Shown here: positions 1 to 5,644 of the stretch, one piece after another
Position numbering within the stretch: position 1 is the stretch's first letter
Layout: each line of letters opens with the position of its first letter
NCBI GenBank assembly: GCA_027297085.1
Contig: JAPUIL010000192.1
Location: 1-5,644 of the forward strand
DNA from: Verrucomicrobiota bacterium
GTDB taxonomy: Bacteria > Verrucomicrobiota > Verrucomicrobiia > Opitutales > UBA2995
DNA: 5,644 bases
Direction of reading: 5' to 3'
The notes under the pieces: generated by a model
What the model was told of the DNA's origin: nothing
Seen by the model: the letters and a program-made list of their open reading frames with translations, nothing else
Databases searched by the model: none
Translations under genes and position numbers: made by a program

Positions 1-336
1 GCCGGAGCTGGAAGCATTGCTGAGATTATCCGCACCCAGGCTCCTTCCATTTTAGTGCCGTACCCATTTGCCCGTGACGATCACCAAACGGCCAATGCTC
101 GTTTTGTGCAAAACAAGGATGCTGCTTTGGTGGTGGAGGAGACACAGTTTGCCAGCCTGTTGGACGAGGTAGTTAAACTGTTATTTGATAATTCGCGTTT
201 GGAAATATTGTGCCAGAACCTGAAAGCTCTTGATCGTCCTGAAGAAGTAAATCTACTGGCCGATGCCTTGGAGGAATTGATGGCTAATAGGCAGGCTAAA
301 CACACTCATTCGCCTGTTCCACCGAAAGAAGCATGA
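1..336 (+). CDS. murG: MurG, lipid II-forming GlcNAc transferase, C-terminal 111 residues (5' end outside window)
   Basis: MurG transfers GlcNAc from UDP-GlcNAc to lipid I (undecaprenyl-PP-MurNAc-pentapeptide) on the cytoplasmic face of the inner membrane, giving lipid II. The frame is open from the first base, so the gene begins upstream; the GTG at 55 is an internal valine codon and not a start. Seen here is the end of the GT-B C-terminal domain. A Gly-rich stretch with GAGSIAEI (residues 2-9 of the fragment) carries the Glu that contacts the donor uridine in the family. It is followed by VPYP (19-22) and DDHQTANAR (26-34), the family's donor-binding signature. The tail has the usual helices and ends in a polar, basic stretch. 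Full-length MurG is about 350-370 residues, so roughly 70% is missing. The stop overlaps the next start as ATGA, which suggests translational coupling to murC-murB. Identification rests on strong motif matches and on dcw context. Confidence 0.95.
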   Translation, partial: AGAGSIAEIIRTQAPSILVPYPFARDDHQTANARFVQNKDAALVVEETQFASLLDEVVKLLFDNSRLEILCQNLKALDRPEEVNLLADALEELMANRQAKHTHSPVPPKEA

Positions 337-2672
337 TTACCGCGGAATCCGATTTTGCCAAAAAACATTTTCACATGCTCGGTGTAGGTGGCATGGGTAT
401 GGCGCCTCTTGCATTGTTTCTTAAACAAGCTGGATGCCGAGTCACGGGCGAAGATGATAACTTTCATCCTCGAGTGCACCAGATGCTGTTGGCGAACGGT
501 ATAGAGATCAGTCAGAAACCGGACCTGCGATCCGCCGATGGAATAATCTATTCAAATGCTATTCCTGCAATTCATCCACTATTGAATGCCGCTCATAGTG
601 AGAAAGTGTCTGTCATGCGCAGAGGAGAATTTCTTGCAGTACTTAGCCAGCGCTTTAAGACTCTGGCCGTAGCCGGTTCGCATGGGAAGACCACTACCTG
701 CGGGTTGCTGATTCACGCTCTGAATCAAGCCGGATTTCTCTGTAACTATATTCTGGGAGGTCTATTTTCGGATGACTCGTATTTGCCCGGAAATTATCAA
801 GACGGTAGTCCCTGGCTAGTCATCGAGGTCGATGAAAGCGATGGAAGCATACATAACTTCAGTCCCACTATCAGCTTGCTGGTCAATGTTGACTGGGATC
901 ACGCGGATTACTACCAGACGGAAAAGAAGTGTGTAGAGACTTTCAAAGGACTGATCGGCCGAACGAAAGAACATGTGTTTCTGAATCAATCTTGCCAGAA
1001 TTTGCGACAGTTAGATCTTCCGGAAATTCAAGCGGAGATTCATACATTCGGTGAGGGAGGAAATGCTCAACTAATTAAGTTTAACGACCGCCTCCTCGAA
1101 GTCGGAGGTGAACTTCCTCCCTGTTCACTTTCTGTTCCTTTTGATGAACCCTTTAATGGGCAAAATGCGCTGGCGGCACTTTCAGTGGTTCATTTGCTGA
1201 CCAAATCCCTTCAAACCAATCTTTTTCAGGACTTTCCCGGACTGTGGCGTCGACAGGAAATACTTTTTGAACGAGATGGATTTTCAGTAGTGGAAGACTA
1301 TGGGCATCATCCGACGGAAATCCGCAATTTATTCGAAGCGCTTCAGCTGAAAAAAGAGCCTTTGACAGTCGTATTTCAACCCCATCGTTTTACGCGAACT
1401 CTGCAATTTAAACATGAGTTTGCCAAAGTGCTTAGCCAGGCGCATCGCCTAATAGTTATGGAAGTGTACGGTGCGGGGGAAGAACCCCTGGCCGGTGGCT
1501 TGGGAAAGGATCTTTTTGAGCTTTGTTTGGAAATGAATTCCGGTAGCGAAATTTATTATTGCGCTGATCCTTCGGCAGTTTTGGAGCGGCTCGAGCTCAT
1601 AAAACATGACACCGGTGTGCTTTTGTTTTTAGGAGCCGGCAATATTCAGGCAGTAGCCGCTGATTATACGGCCTCATTGGATAGTCCCGGCACCTACGAA
1701 CGATTGGATTTCTTATCCGCGGTATCAGACCGGCTCTTGGAAGATACAACGCTGAAGACGAACGAACCACTGGCAAACAAGACGACCCTTCGAGTAGGAG
1801 GTGCGGCGGACTACTATGCCGAACCTGCCAATGAAACTGACCTTCAGGTGCTTCTCCGTGAAGCTGGAAAATATTCTTTGCCTGTTCACTTTCTCGGGCG
1901 CGGCTCAAATTTGATTGTACCCGATTCGGGGGTGCAGGGCCTGGTCATCCGCCTTTCCAAGCCCTTCTTTCAGAAAATCGAGCTTATGGATGATGGTCGC
2001 ATTCGTGCGGGAGCCGGAGTCCGGTTGAAGGAACTTTGTGGGTTAATGCGCCGAAAAGAAGTGGCAGGATTTGAATTTCTCGAAGGCATACCTGGTTGTG
2101 TGGGTGGTGCGCTGCGTATGAACGCTGGCGCCATGGGGGGCTGGATATCTGAGGTTATTTCAGAAGTGGTGCTGATGAATTATCGGGGTGATATTTTTAC
2201 GGTAGCTTTTGAAGAATTGCATTTCGGCTATCGGCATTGCCGTGAACTGCTAGACACCATAGGATTGGCTGTGATATTCAAAGCGGGAGATGCTTCCTGC
2301 ATTCAAACCATCCAACACACCATGGATACTTACAAGAGCTCGAGGAAGGAGTCTCAACCGCGTCTGCCTAGTGCGGGATGCACCTTCAAAAATCCCGAAG
2401 GTTCAGCAGCCGGAATGCTGATTGACCAGTCCGGTCTCAAAGGTTGCGGAGTTGGAGGTGCGGAGGTGTCGGACATCCATGCCAACTTTGTAATTAATCG
2501 CAACTCAGCAACCGCCACAGATGTAATTTCTTTAATCAAAAAACTCAGGAAAGAAGTGTATCAGAAAACGGGTTATATTCTTGAACCTGAAGTGATTTTG
2601 TTCGGTGATAGTTGGATGAATTATCTAGATCCATTGCGAAAAGAACCTTGTACCACGCAGCCTTTTCCTTGA
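333..2672 (+). CDS. murC-murB: Bifunctional MurC-MurB fusion: UDP-MurNAc--L-alanine ligase / UDP-GlcNAc-enolpyruvate reductase
   Basis: This 779-residue cytoplasmic protein joins two consecutive steps of peptidoglycan precursor synthesis. Residues 1 to about 447 are MurC (ATP-dependent addition of L-Ala to UDP-MurNAc). They show the N-terminal motif GVGGMGM (17-23), the P-loop GSHGKTTT (115-122, Lys119), EVDESDGS (165-172), NVDWDH (185-190), FNGQNALAAL (274-283), DYGHHPTEI (322-330), QPHRFTRT (349-356) and GAGNI (434-438). Residues about 457-779 are MurB (FAD and NADPH dependent reduction giving UDP-MurNAc). They show TTLRVGGAADYY (484-495), LGRGSNLIV (521-529), GIPGCVGGALRMNAGA (585-600), FGYR with the conserved Arg634, PSAGCTFKNP (679-688) and EPEV with the probable catalytic Glu753. 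The short spacing from FGYR to the FKNP motif fits a type II MurB. Both halves are of near full family length, joined by only about 10-20 residues. The usual catalytic Ser of MurB is Cys683 here. The start ATG overlaps the murG stop and has only a weak purine stretch (GAAAG, 324-328) ahead of it. Mpl was considered for the first half, but the N-terminal motif and DYGHHPTEI favour MurC. Confidence 0.95.
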   Translation: MITAESDFAKKHFHMLGVGGMGMAPLALFLKQAGCRVTGEDDNFHPRVHQMLLANGIEISQKPDLRSADGIIYSNAIPAIHPLLNAAHSEKVSVMRRGEFLAVLSQRFKTLAVAGSHGKTTTCGLLIHALNQAGFLCNYILGGLFSDDSYLPGNYQDGSPWLVIEVDESDGSIHNFSPTISLLVNVDWDHADYYQTEKKCVETFKGLIGRTKEHVFLNQSCQNLRQLDLPEIQAEIHTFGEGGNAQLIKFNDRLLEVGGELPPCSLSVPFDEPFNGQNALAALSVVHLLTKSLQTNLFQDFPGLWRRQEILFERDGFSVVEDYGHHPTEIRNLFEALQLKKEPLTVVFQPHRFTRTLQFKHEFAKVLSQAHRLIVMEVYGAGEEPLAGGLGKDLFELCLEMNSGSEIYYCADPSAVLERLELIKHDTGVLLFLGAGNIQAVAADYTASLDSPGTYERLDFLSAVSDRLLEDTTLKTNEPLANKTTLRVGGAADYYAEPANETDLQVLLREAGKYSLPVHFLGRGSNLIVPDSGVQGLVIRLSKPFFQKIELMDDGRIRAGAGVRLKELCGLMRRKEVAGFEFLEGIPGCVGGALRMNAGAMGGWISEVISEVVLMNYRGDIFTVAFEELHFGYRHCRELLDTIGLAVIFKAGDASCIQTIQHTMDTYKSSRKESQPRLPSAGCTFKNPEGSAAGMLIDQSGLKGCGVGGAEVSDIHANFVINRNSATATDVISLIKKLRKEVYQKTGYILEPEVILFGDSWMNYLDPLRKEPCTTQPFP

Positions 2673-2713
2673 GGCTGAATAAGAAGCTTAACTTGCTTAC
2701 ATGCTACCAACTC

Positions 2714-3643
2714 ATGCCAAGAAAGAAAAAGTCCCTTTTACCCAAAACATCCTGGAAACGAATTCCCCAAAAGGCGGGCAAACAGGCTATTACCAGAGAG
2801 TCTAAGATCGTAAAAATGAGACGTTTATTGCGATTCACCGCAATTAGTCTAGGTACGGGGTCTACCGTATTGGGTTTGTCATTACTCGGCTATTATTTTA
2901 TAAATACGCCAAAGACGCCGGCTACCAACACCACCGCTGCTTCATTCGTGCATCTCGAGATCCAAACGGATGGTGTGCTGCCGGCTCCCTGGATCGAATT
3001 CCGCATGGCTCTGGAGGAGAATCTGGGGTTGATGCAGATCGATATGAGTGGTGTTAAAGCAATCTTGGAGACCTATCCCCAAATTAAGGCAGCTTCTGTA
3101 GAACGCAAGTTTCCCAAGACTCTATGTGTGCGTGTGCAAGAACGGTTCCCTGTATTCAGGATGAAAGTAAAAGAAGCGAGCGGTGAGTCGGTGGTTCTGC
3201 TAGTTGATGAAGAAGGATTTGTTTTCAAAAATATCAGATATCCGGATCGTTTGATAAATCGACTTCCCTATCTGGCAGGCGTTGATCTTCATCGAACCGT
3301 CGATGGGTATGTTCCAATTCAGGGAGTGGCTTGTCTCGCTGAGCTATTTCACGTGGCTCGAACGAATTTTCCTGATTTGGCTCGCGAGTGGCGGGTTGTG
3401 TATGCGGATCAGTTGATCATGGCCAAGAGTTTCACCAAAGGGTACATTCGTGTGCGTTCGCGCGGCGTAAAGGAGATTTTGTTCAGCCCAAAGAATTTCG
3501 AGAAACAACTCGAAAAACTGCAATACATACTCGACAGCCACGGGGGGCCTTCTGTATCGTACATAACCCGGGTGAATCTCTCCCTTTTAGACCAGCCAAC
3601 GGTTGAATTCGCCAACAACTTTCATCCTGACACCTACCATTAA
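2714..3643 (+). CDS. ftsQ: FtsQ/DivIB-type cell division protein, single-pass membrane protein with POTRA domain
   Basis: FtsQ belongs to the FtsQ-FtsB-FtsL divisome complex and links cytoplasmic ring proteins to septal wall synthases. From the ATG at 2714 the protein has 309 residues, a normal family length. Residues 1-38 are very rich in Lys and Arg (cytoplasmic, positive-inside). One hydrophobic segment at about 41-63 ends in LLGYYFI. A POTRA-like region lies at about 78-150, with the DGVLP turn, the PQIKAASVERKFP strand-turn and VRVQERFPVF. It is followed by LLVDEEGFVF (about 162-171), matching the LVDxxGxxF stretch usual after the POTRA, and then the beta domain. The frame stays open upstream to an ATG at 2612, but that would overlap murC-murB by 61 bases and add 34 residues with no family resemblance. 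The ATG at 2816 would remove most of the basic tail. No Shine-Dalgarno sequence precedes 2714, so the start is the least certain part. Position between murC-murB and ftsA supports the call. Confidence 0.88.
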   Translation: MPRKKKSLLPKTSWKRIPQKAGKQAITRESKIVKMRRLLRFTAISLGTGSTVLGLSLLGYYFINTPKTPATNTTAASFVHLEIQTDGVLPAPWIEFRMALEENLGLMQIDMSGVKAILETYPQIKAASVERKFPKTLCVRVQERFPVFRMKVKEASGESVVLLVDEEGFVFKNIRYPDRLINRLPYLAGVDLHRTVDGYVPIQGVACLAELFHVARTNFPDLAREWRVVYADQLIMAKSFTKGYIRVRSRGVKEILFSPKNFEKQLEKLQYILDSHGGPSVSYITRVNLSLLDQPTVEFANNFHPDTYH

Positions 3644-3661
3644 TTCTTCCAAGTTATCCCT

Positions 3662-4876
3662 ATGGTGAACTCCAAAATTATCGGAGCTGTAGAGATTGGA
3701 ACCAGTAAAGTCGTCGTCCTTATCGGCGAGATCGTTAACGGAAAAACACTCAACATCGTCGGCATGGGAGTATCCTCCAGCCGTGGTGTTAAAAAGAGTG
3801 AGATTATCGATTTCAATGCGGCCAGCGACTGTACCCACGCGACTATCATGGCCGCCGAGGAAAGTGCCGGTGTTCGAGTTGATGCCGTCTATTTGGCGCA
3901 GTCCGGACGCCACCTGGATACCTTTTTCAACGACGCAGAAGTAACGGTTAAATCTTCTGAAAACATCGTGCATCGTTCGGATATCCGGCGTTTGCTGGCC
4001 GAAGCCAAGAGCAAACTACTGCCTGAAGATCGAGCTATCATCCACCATATCCGCAACGGATTTCAGCTCGACGGGCAACCTGTCGATAATCCTGAGCATC
4101 TGGAAGGCCATAAACTTGGAATCGGTTACTGGAATATCCACGGATCGGTGAAAAAGATGAGTGATTCGATTCACATCATCAATGGATTTGGCCTACAGGT
4201 TGAGGACTTGATTGTTTCCTGCCTCGCTTCGGGTAAGATGGTAACAACCGATGAGGAGCAAAAATGCGGTGTACTTGTCATCGATATTGGAGGCGGGTCC
4301 ACCGATTATGTTTTGTTCAAAAACGGCTATGTCGTTTACTCGGGAGTGATTGCTGTGGGAGGAGATCACATTACCAACGATTTAAGCATCGGGCTGCGGA
4401 CCAATGCCAAATTGGCGGAAATGCTCAAAGTGAAGAATGGCAAGGCATCTCTTGAGCCAAAATCAAAGAATGACAAAGTCATGCTGATAGGGGATCTGAC
4501 CATAGGCGATCGATCCATTTCACGCGCTAGTGTCTGTCAAATTATTAACGCCCGCTTGGATGAACTTTTTAAGCTCATTCGGGGCGATAAGCATATTGCT
4601 CCCTTTTTCTCCAAGCGAGAATTGGCTTCCGTGGTATTGACCGGGGGCACCTCCAAATTGAAAGAGATCGAGAAACTGGGAGAAAAGGTGTTTGGACTAC
4701 CCGTTACCCGGGGAGAAAATCCCTCATGGGTGGCATCAGACCTGGCCGGACCTGAATACAGCACAACGCTTGGCCTACTCTATTTCGGCTTCAGCTATAA
4801 GGATGAGTCTCGTTTCTCCGAACAGCGAAAACGGACCAAATTTATTAAAGGTGTTAAACAACTACTAGGCTTTTAA
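3662..4876 (+). CDS. ftsA: FtsA, actin-like membrane tether of the Z ring
   Basis: FtsA is an actin-fold ATP-binding protein that polymerises under the membrane, binds the FtsZ C-terminal tail and recruits later division proteins. The protein has 404 residues, close to the family norm (about 400-420). Motifs in order are: phosphate 1, GAVEIGTSKV (8-17); the FtsA-specific 1C (SHS2) region at about 82-165, containing DGQPVDNPEHLEGHKL (137-152); phosphate 2, VIDIGGGSTD (206-215); AVGGDHITNDL (231-241); AR-x-DEL near 297-302; and the adenosine motif VVLTGGTSKL (324-333). The last residues, KFIKGVKQLLGF (393-404), form a basic amphipathic helix typical of the membrane-targeting sequence. All nucleotide-binding motifs look intact. 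The gene lies 18 bases after ftsQ and 13 before ftsZ. The region before the ATG is pyrimidine-rich (TTCTTCC) with no Shine-Dalgarno; the GTG at 3665 is a possible alternative start that would cost one residue. Confidence 0.96.
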   Translation: MVNSKIIGAVEIGTSKVVVLIGEIVNGKTLNIVGMGVSSSRGVKKSEIIDFNAASDCTHATIMAAEESAGVRVDAVYLAQSGRHLDTFFNDAEVTVKSSENIVHRSDIRRLLAEAKSKLLPEDRAIIHHIRNGFQLDGQPVDNPEHLEGHKLGIGYWNIHGSVKKMSDSIHIINGFGLQVEDLIVSCLASGKMVTTDEEQKCGVLVIDIGGGSTDYVLFKNGYVVYSGVIAVGGDHITNDLSIGLRTNAKLAEMLKVKNGKASLEPKSKNDKVMLIGDLTIGDRSISRASVCQIINARLDELFKLIRGDKHIAPFFSKRELASVVLTGGTSKLKEIEKLGEKVFGLPVTRGENPSWVASDLAGPEYSTTLGLLYFGFSYKDESRFSEQRKRTKFIKGVKQLLGF

Positions 4877-4889
4877 TCCGATCTATTCC

Positions 4890-5644
4890 ATGGATTCTCA
4901 AGAACTTTTCGCAAACTCTGTTCGCATCAAGATTATCGGAGTGGGAGGGGCAGGTAACAACGCAGTTGACCGCATACGCATGGACATGGAACAGCTTGAA
5001 GGCTTGAGCCTTGCCTGTGTAAATACCGATCTGAAGACCTTGTCCGATTCACCCGTAGGTGAAAAACACCTGATTGGTCGCAACATTACCCGGGGATTGG
5101 GTACCGGCGGCGATCCGGAGCTAGGTCGCCAAGCAGCCGAATCTGATCGAGAAACCATCACCAGACTGGTGGATGGTTTTGAGTTGATCTTTATCGTTGC
5201 CAGCTTGGGAGGTGGAAGTGGTGCCGGTATTGCACCTGTAATTTCCGAGATCGCCAAACAACGGGGTTCCCTGGTCATCGCTTTCGTGAACATGCCGTTT
5301 ACCTTCGAAGGAGCACGGCGTTTTAAAATGGCCGATAATGCCCTTAAGGAGTTGCGCGAAATATCCGATGCGGTGATTCCATTGCCCAACGATATGCTCC
5401 TGCAGGAAGAAGCAGCGCAGGACTCGGTATTAAATGCTTTCTCCAAGGCTGATGAATGGATAACCCGCGGAGTAAAATCCATTTGGGCGATTCTTTTAAA
5501 GTCCGGTCTCATCAACATAAACTTTTCAACGCTTCGGGAAGTCTTCAGTATTCGTGGAGCTAAAACCTTGTTTGGATTTGGTGTGGGGCAGGGTCCGGAT
5601 TTTATTCAAGAAGCACTCGATGACCTGGTATTATGTCCGCTACT
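4890..5644 (+). CDS. ftsZ: FtsZ, tubulin-like division GTPase, N-terminal 251 residues (3' end outside window), divergent catalytic loop
   Basis: FtsZ assembles into the midcell ring using GTP; hydrolysis needs the T7 loop of one subunit to contact GTP in the next. The visible 251 residues cover the GTPase domain, helix H7 and the start of the C-terminal domain. Motifs are: IIGVGGAGNNAVDR (15-28), NTD (45-47), RGLGTGGDPELGRQAAE (68-84), GGGSGAG (107-113), PFTFEGARR (136-144), PLPNDMLL (164-171) and the H7 stretch AFSKADEWI (183-191). Two departures stand out. The tubulin signature GGGTGTG reads GGGSGAG. The T7 loop NxDFADV reads NINFSTL (209-215), so both acidic residues are gone. FtsZ-like sequence continues in frame afterwards (FGFGVGQGPD and then a helix up to CPL), so no frameshift is indicated. 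The linker and FtsA-binding tail lie beyond the window. The start is the first ATG in frame after ftsA and gives a normal N-terminus; no Shine-Dalgarno precedes it. A 206-codon open frame on the opposite strand (4898-5518) is a shadow of this gene. Confidence 0.95.
   Translation, partial: MDSQELFANSVRIKIIGVGGAGNNAVDRIRMDMEQLEGLSLACVNTDLKTLSDSPVGEKHLIGRNITRGLGTGGDPELGRQAAESDRETITRLVDGFELIFIVASLGGGSGAGIAPVISEIAKQRGSLVIAFVNMPFTFEGARRFKMADNALKELREISDAVIPLPNDMLLQEEAAQDSVLNAFSKADEWITRGVKSIWAILLKSGLININFSTLREVFSIRGAKTLFGFGVGQGPDFIQEALDDLVLCPL

Noticed and set aside
1091..1120. Alternating CCTCC / GGAGG / CCTCC segments able to form mutually exclusive short hairpins.
   Set aside because: They fall inside the MurC coding region, the stems are only five bases and no U-tract follows; most likely chance codon content.
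333..1673. First half of the fusion as Mpl (murein peptide ligase) rather than MurC.
   Set aside because: The N-terminal GVGGMGM, NVDWDH and DYGHHPTEI motifs match MurC better, and the dcw location between murG and murB is that of murC.
2612..2713. A longer ftsQ starting at the ATG at 2612.
   Set aside because: It would overlap the murC-murB end by 61 bases and add 34 residues without FtsQ resemblance; the ATG at 2714 gives a normal basic tail, membrane segment and length.
3587..3973. A 128-codon - strand open frame across the ftsQ-ftsA junction.
   Set aside because: It is antisense to two well-supported genes and has no recognisable domain or ribosome site.
4898..5518. A 206-codon open frame on the - strand.
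   Set aside because: It lies wholly antisense to ftsZ, whose motifs are unmistakable; its predicted protein is Ser/Arg-rich with no recognisable motif.
5500..5560. Frameshift or assembly error explaining the odd FtsZ T7 loop.
   Set aside because: The same frame gives FtsZ-like sequence on both sides, and the two substituted codons are separated by conserved Phe; a frameshift pair would not keep this pattern. A base-calling error cannot be fully excluded, but Thr ACG is at least two changes from any Asp codon.

Overview
The window is one contiguous stretch of a bacterial division and cell wall (dcw) cluster, all on the + strand and almost fully coding. The order is the 3' end of murG (1-336), a fused murC-murB gene (333-2672), ftsQ (about 2714-3643), ftsA (3662-4876) and the 5' part of ftsZ (4890-5644, running off the window). 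Gaps are a 4-base overlap, 41, 18 and 13 bases, so this looks like a single transcription unit. No RNA gene, mobile element, CRISPR array, convincing terminator or internal promoter was seen, and no stretch over 300 bases lacks a gene.

Together the genes make the cytoplasmic peptidoglycan precursor and build the division ring. The MurB half reduces UDP-GlcNAc-enolpyruvate to UDP-MurNAc, and the MurC half adds L-Ala to it. MurG, working later, converts lipid I to lipid II at the membrane. FtsZ polymerises at midcell, FtsA ties it to the membrane through a C-terminal amphipathic helix, and FtsQ is a single-pass POTRA protein of the periplasmic division complex. The ddl gene that many bacteria carry between murC/murB and ftsQ is absent here.

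The organism is most likely a Gram-negative-type bacterium of the PVC superphylum, probably Verrucomicrobiota (perhaps Opitutae-like). This is an inference from the MurC-MurB fusion, the divergent FtsZ and the mid-range GC content, and is held with moderate to low confidence. Having FtsZ argues against Chlamydiae and most Planctomycetes. Three of the four visible start sites have no Shine-Dalgarno sequence.

The most notable observation is in FtsZ. A gap-free reading through helix H7 shows both acidic residues of the T7 synergy loop replaced (Asn211 and Thr214 where E. coli has Asp209 and Asp212). The tubulin signature is also altered to GGGSGAG. FtsA, by contrast, looks canonical. This FtsZ may therefore hydrolyse GTP poorly or in an unusual way. 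The MurC-MurB fusion, with a Cys at the usual MurB catalytic Ser position, is the second point of interest.
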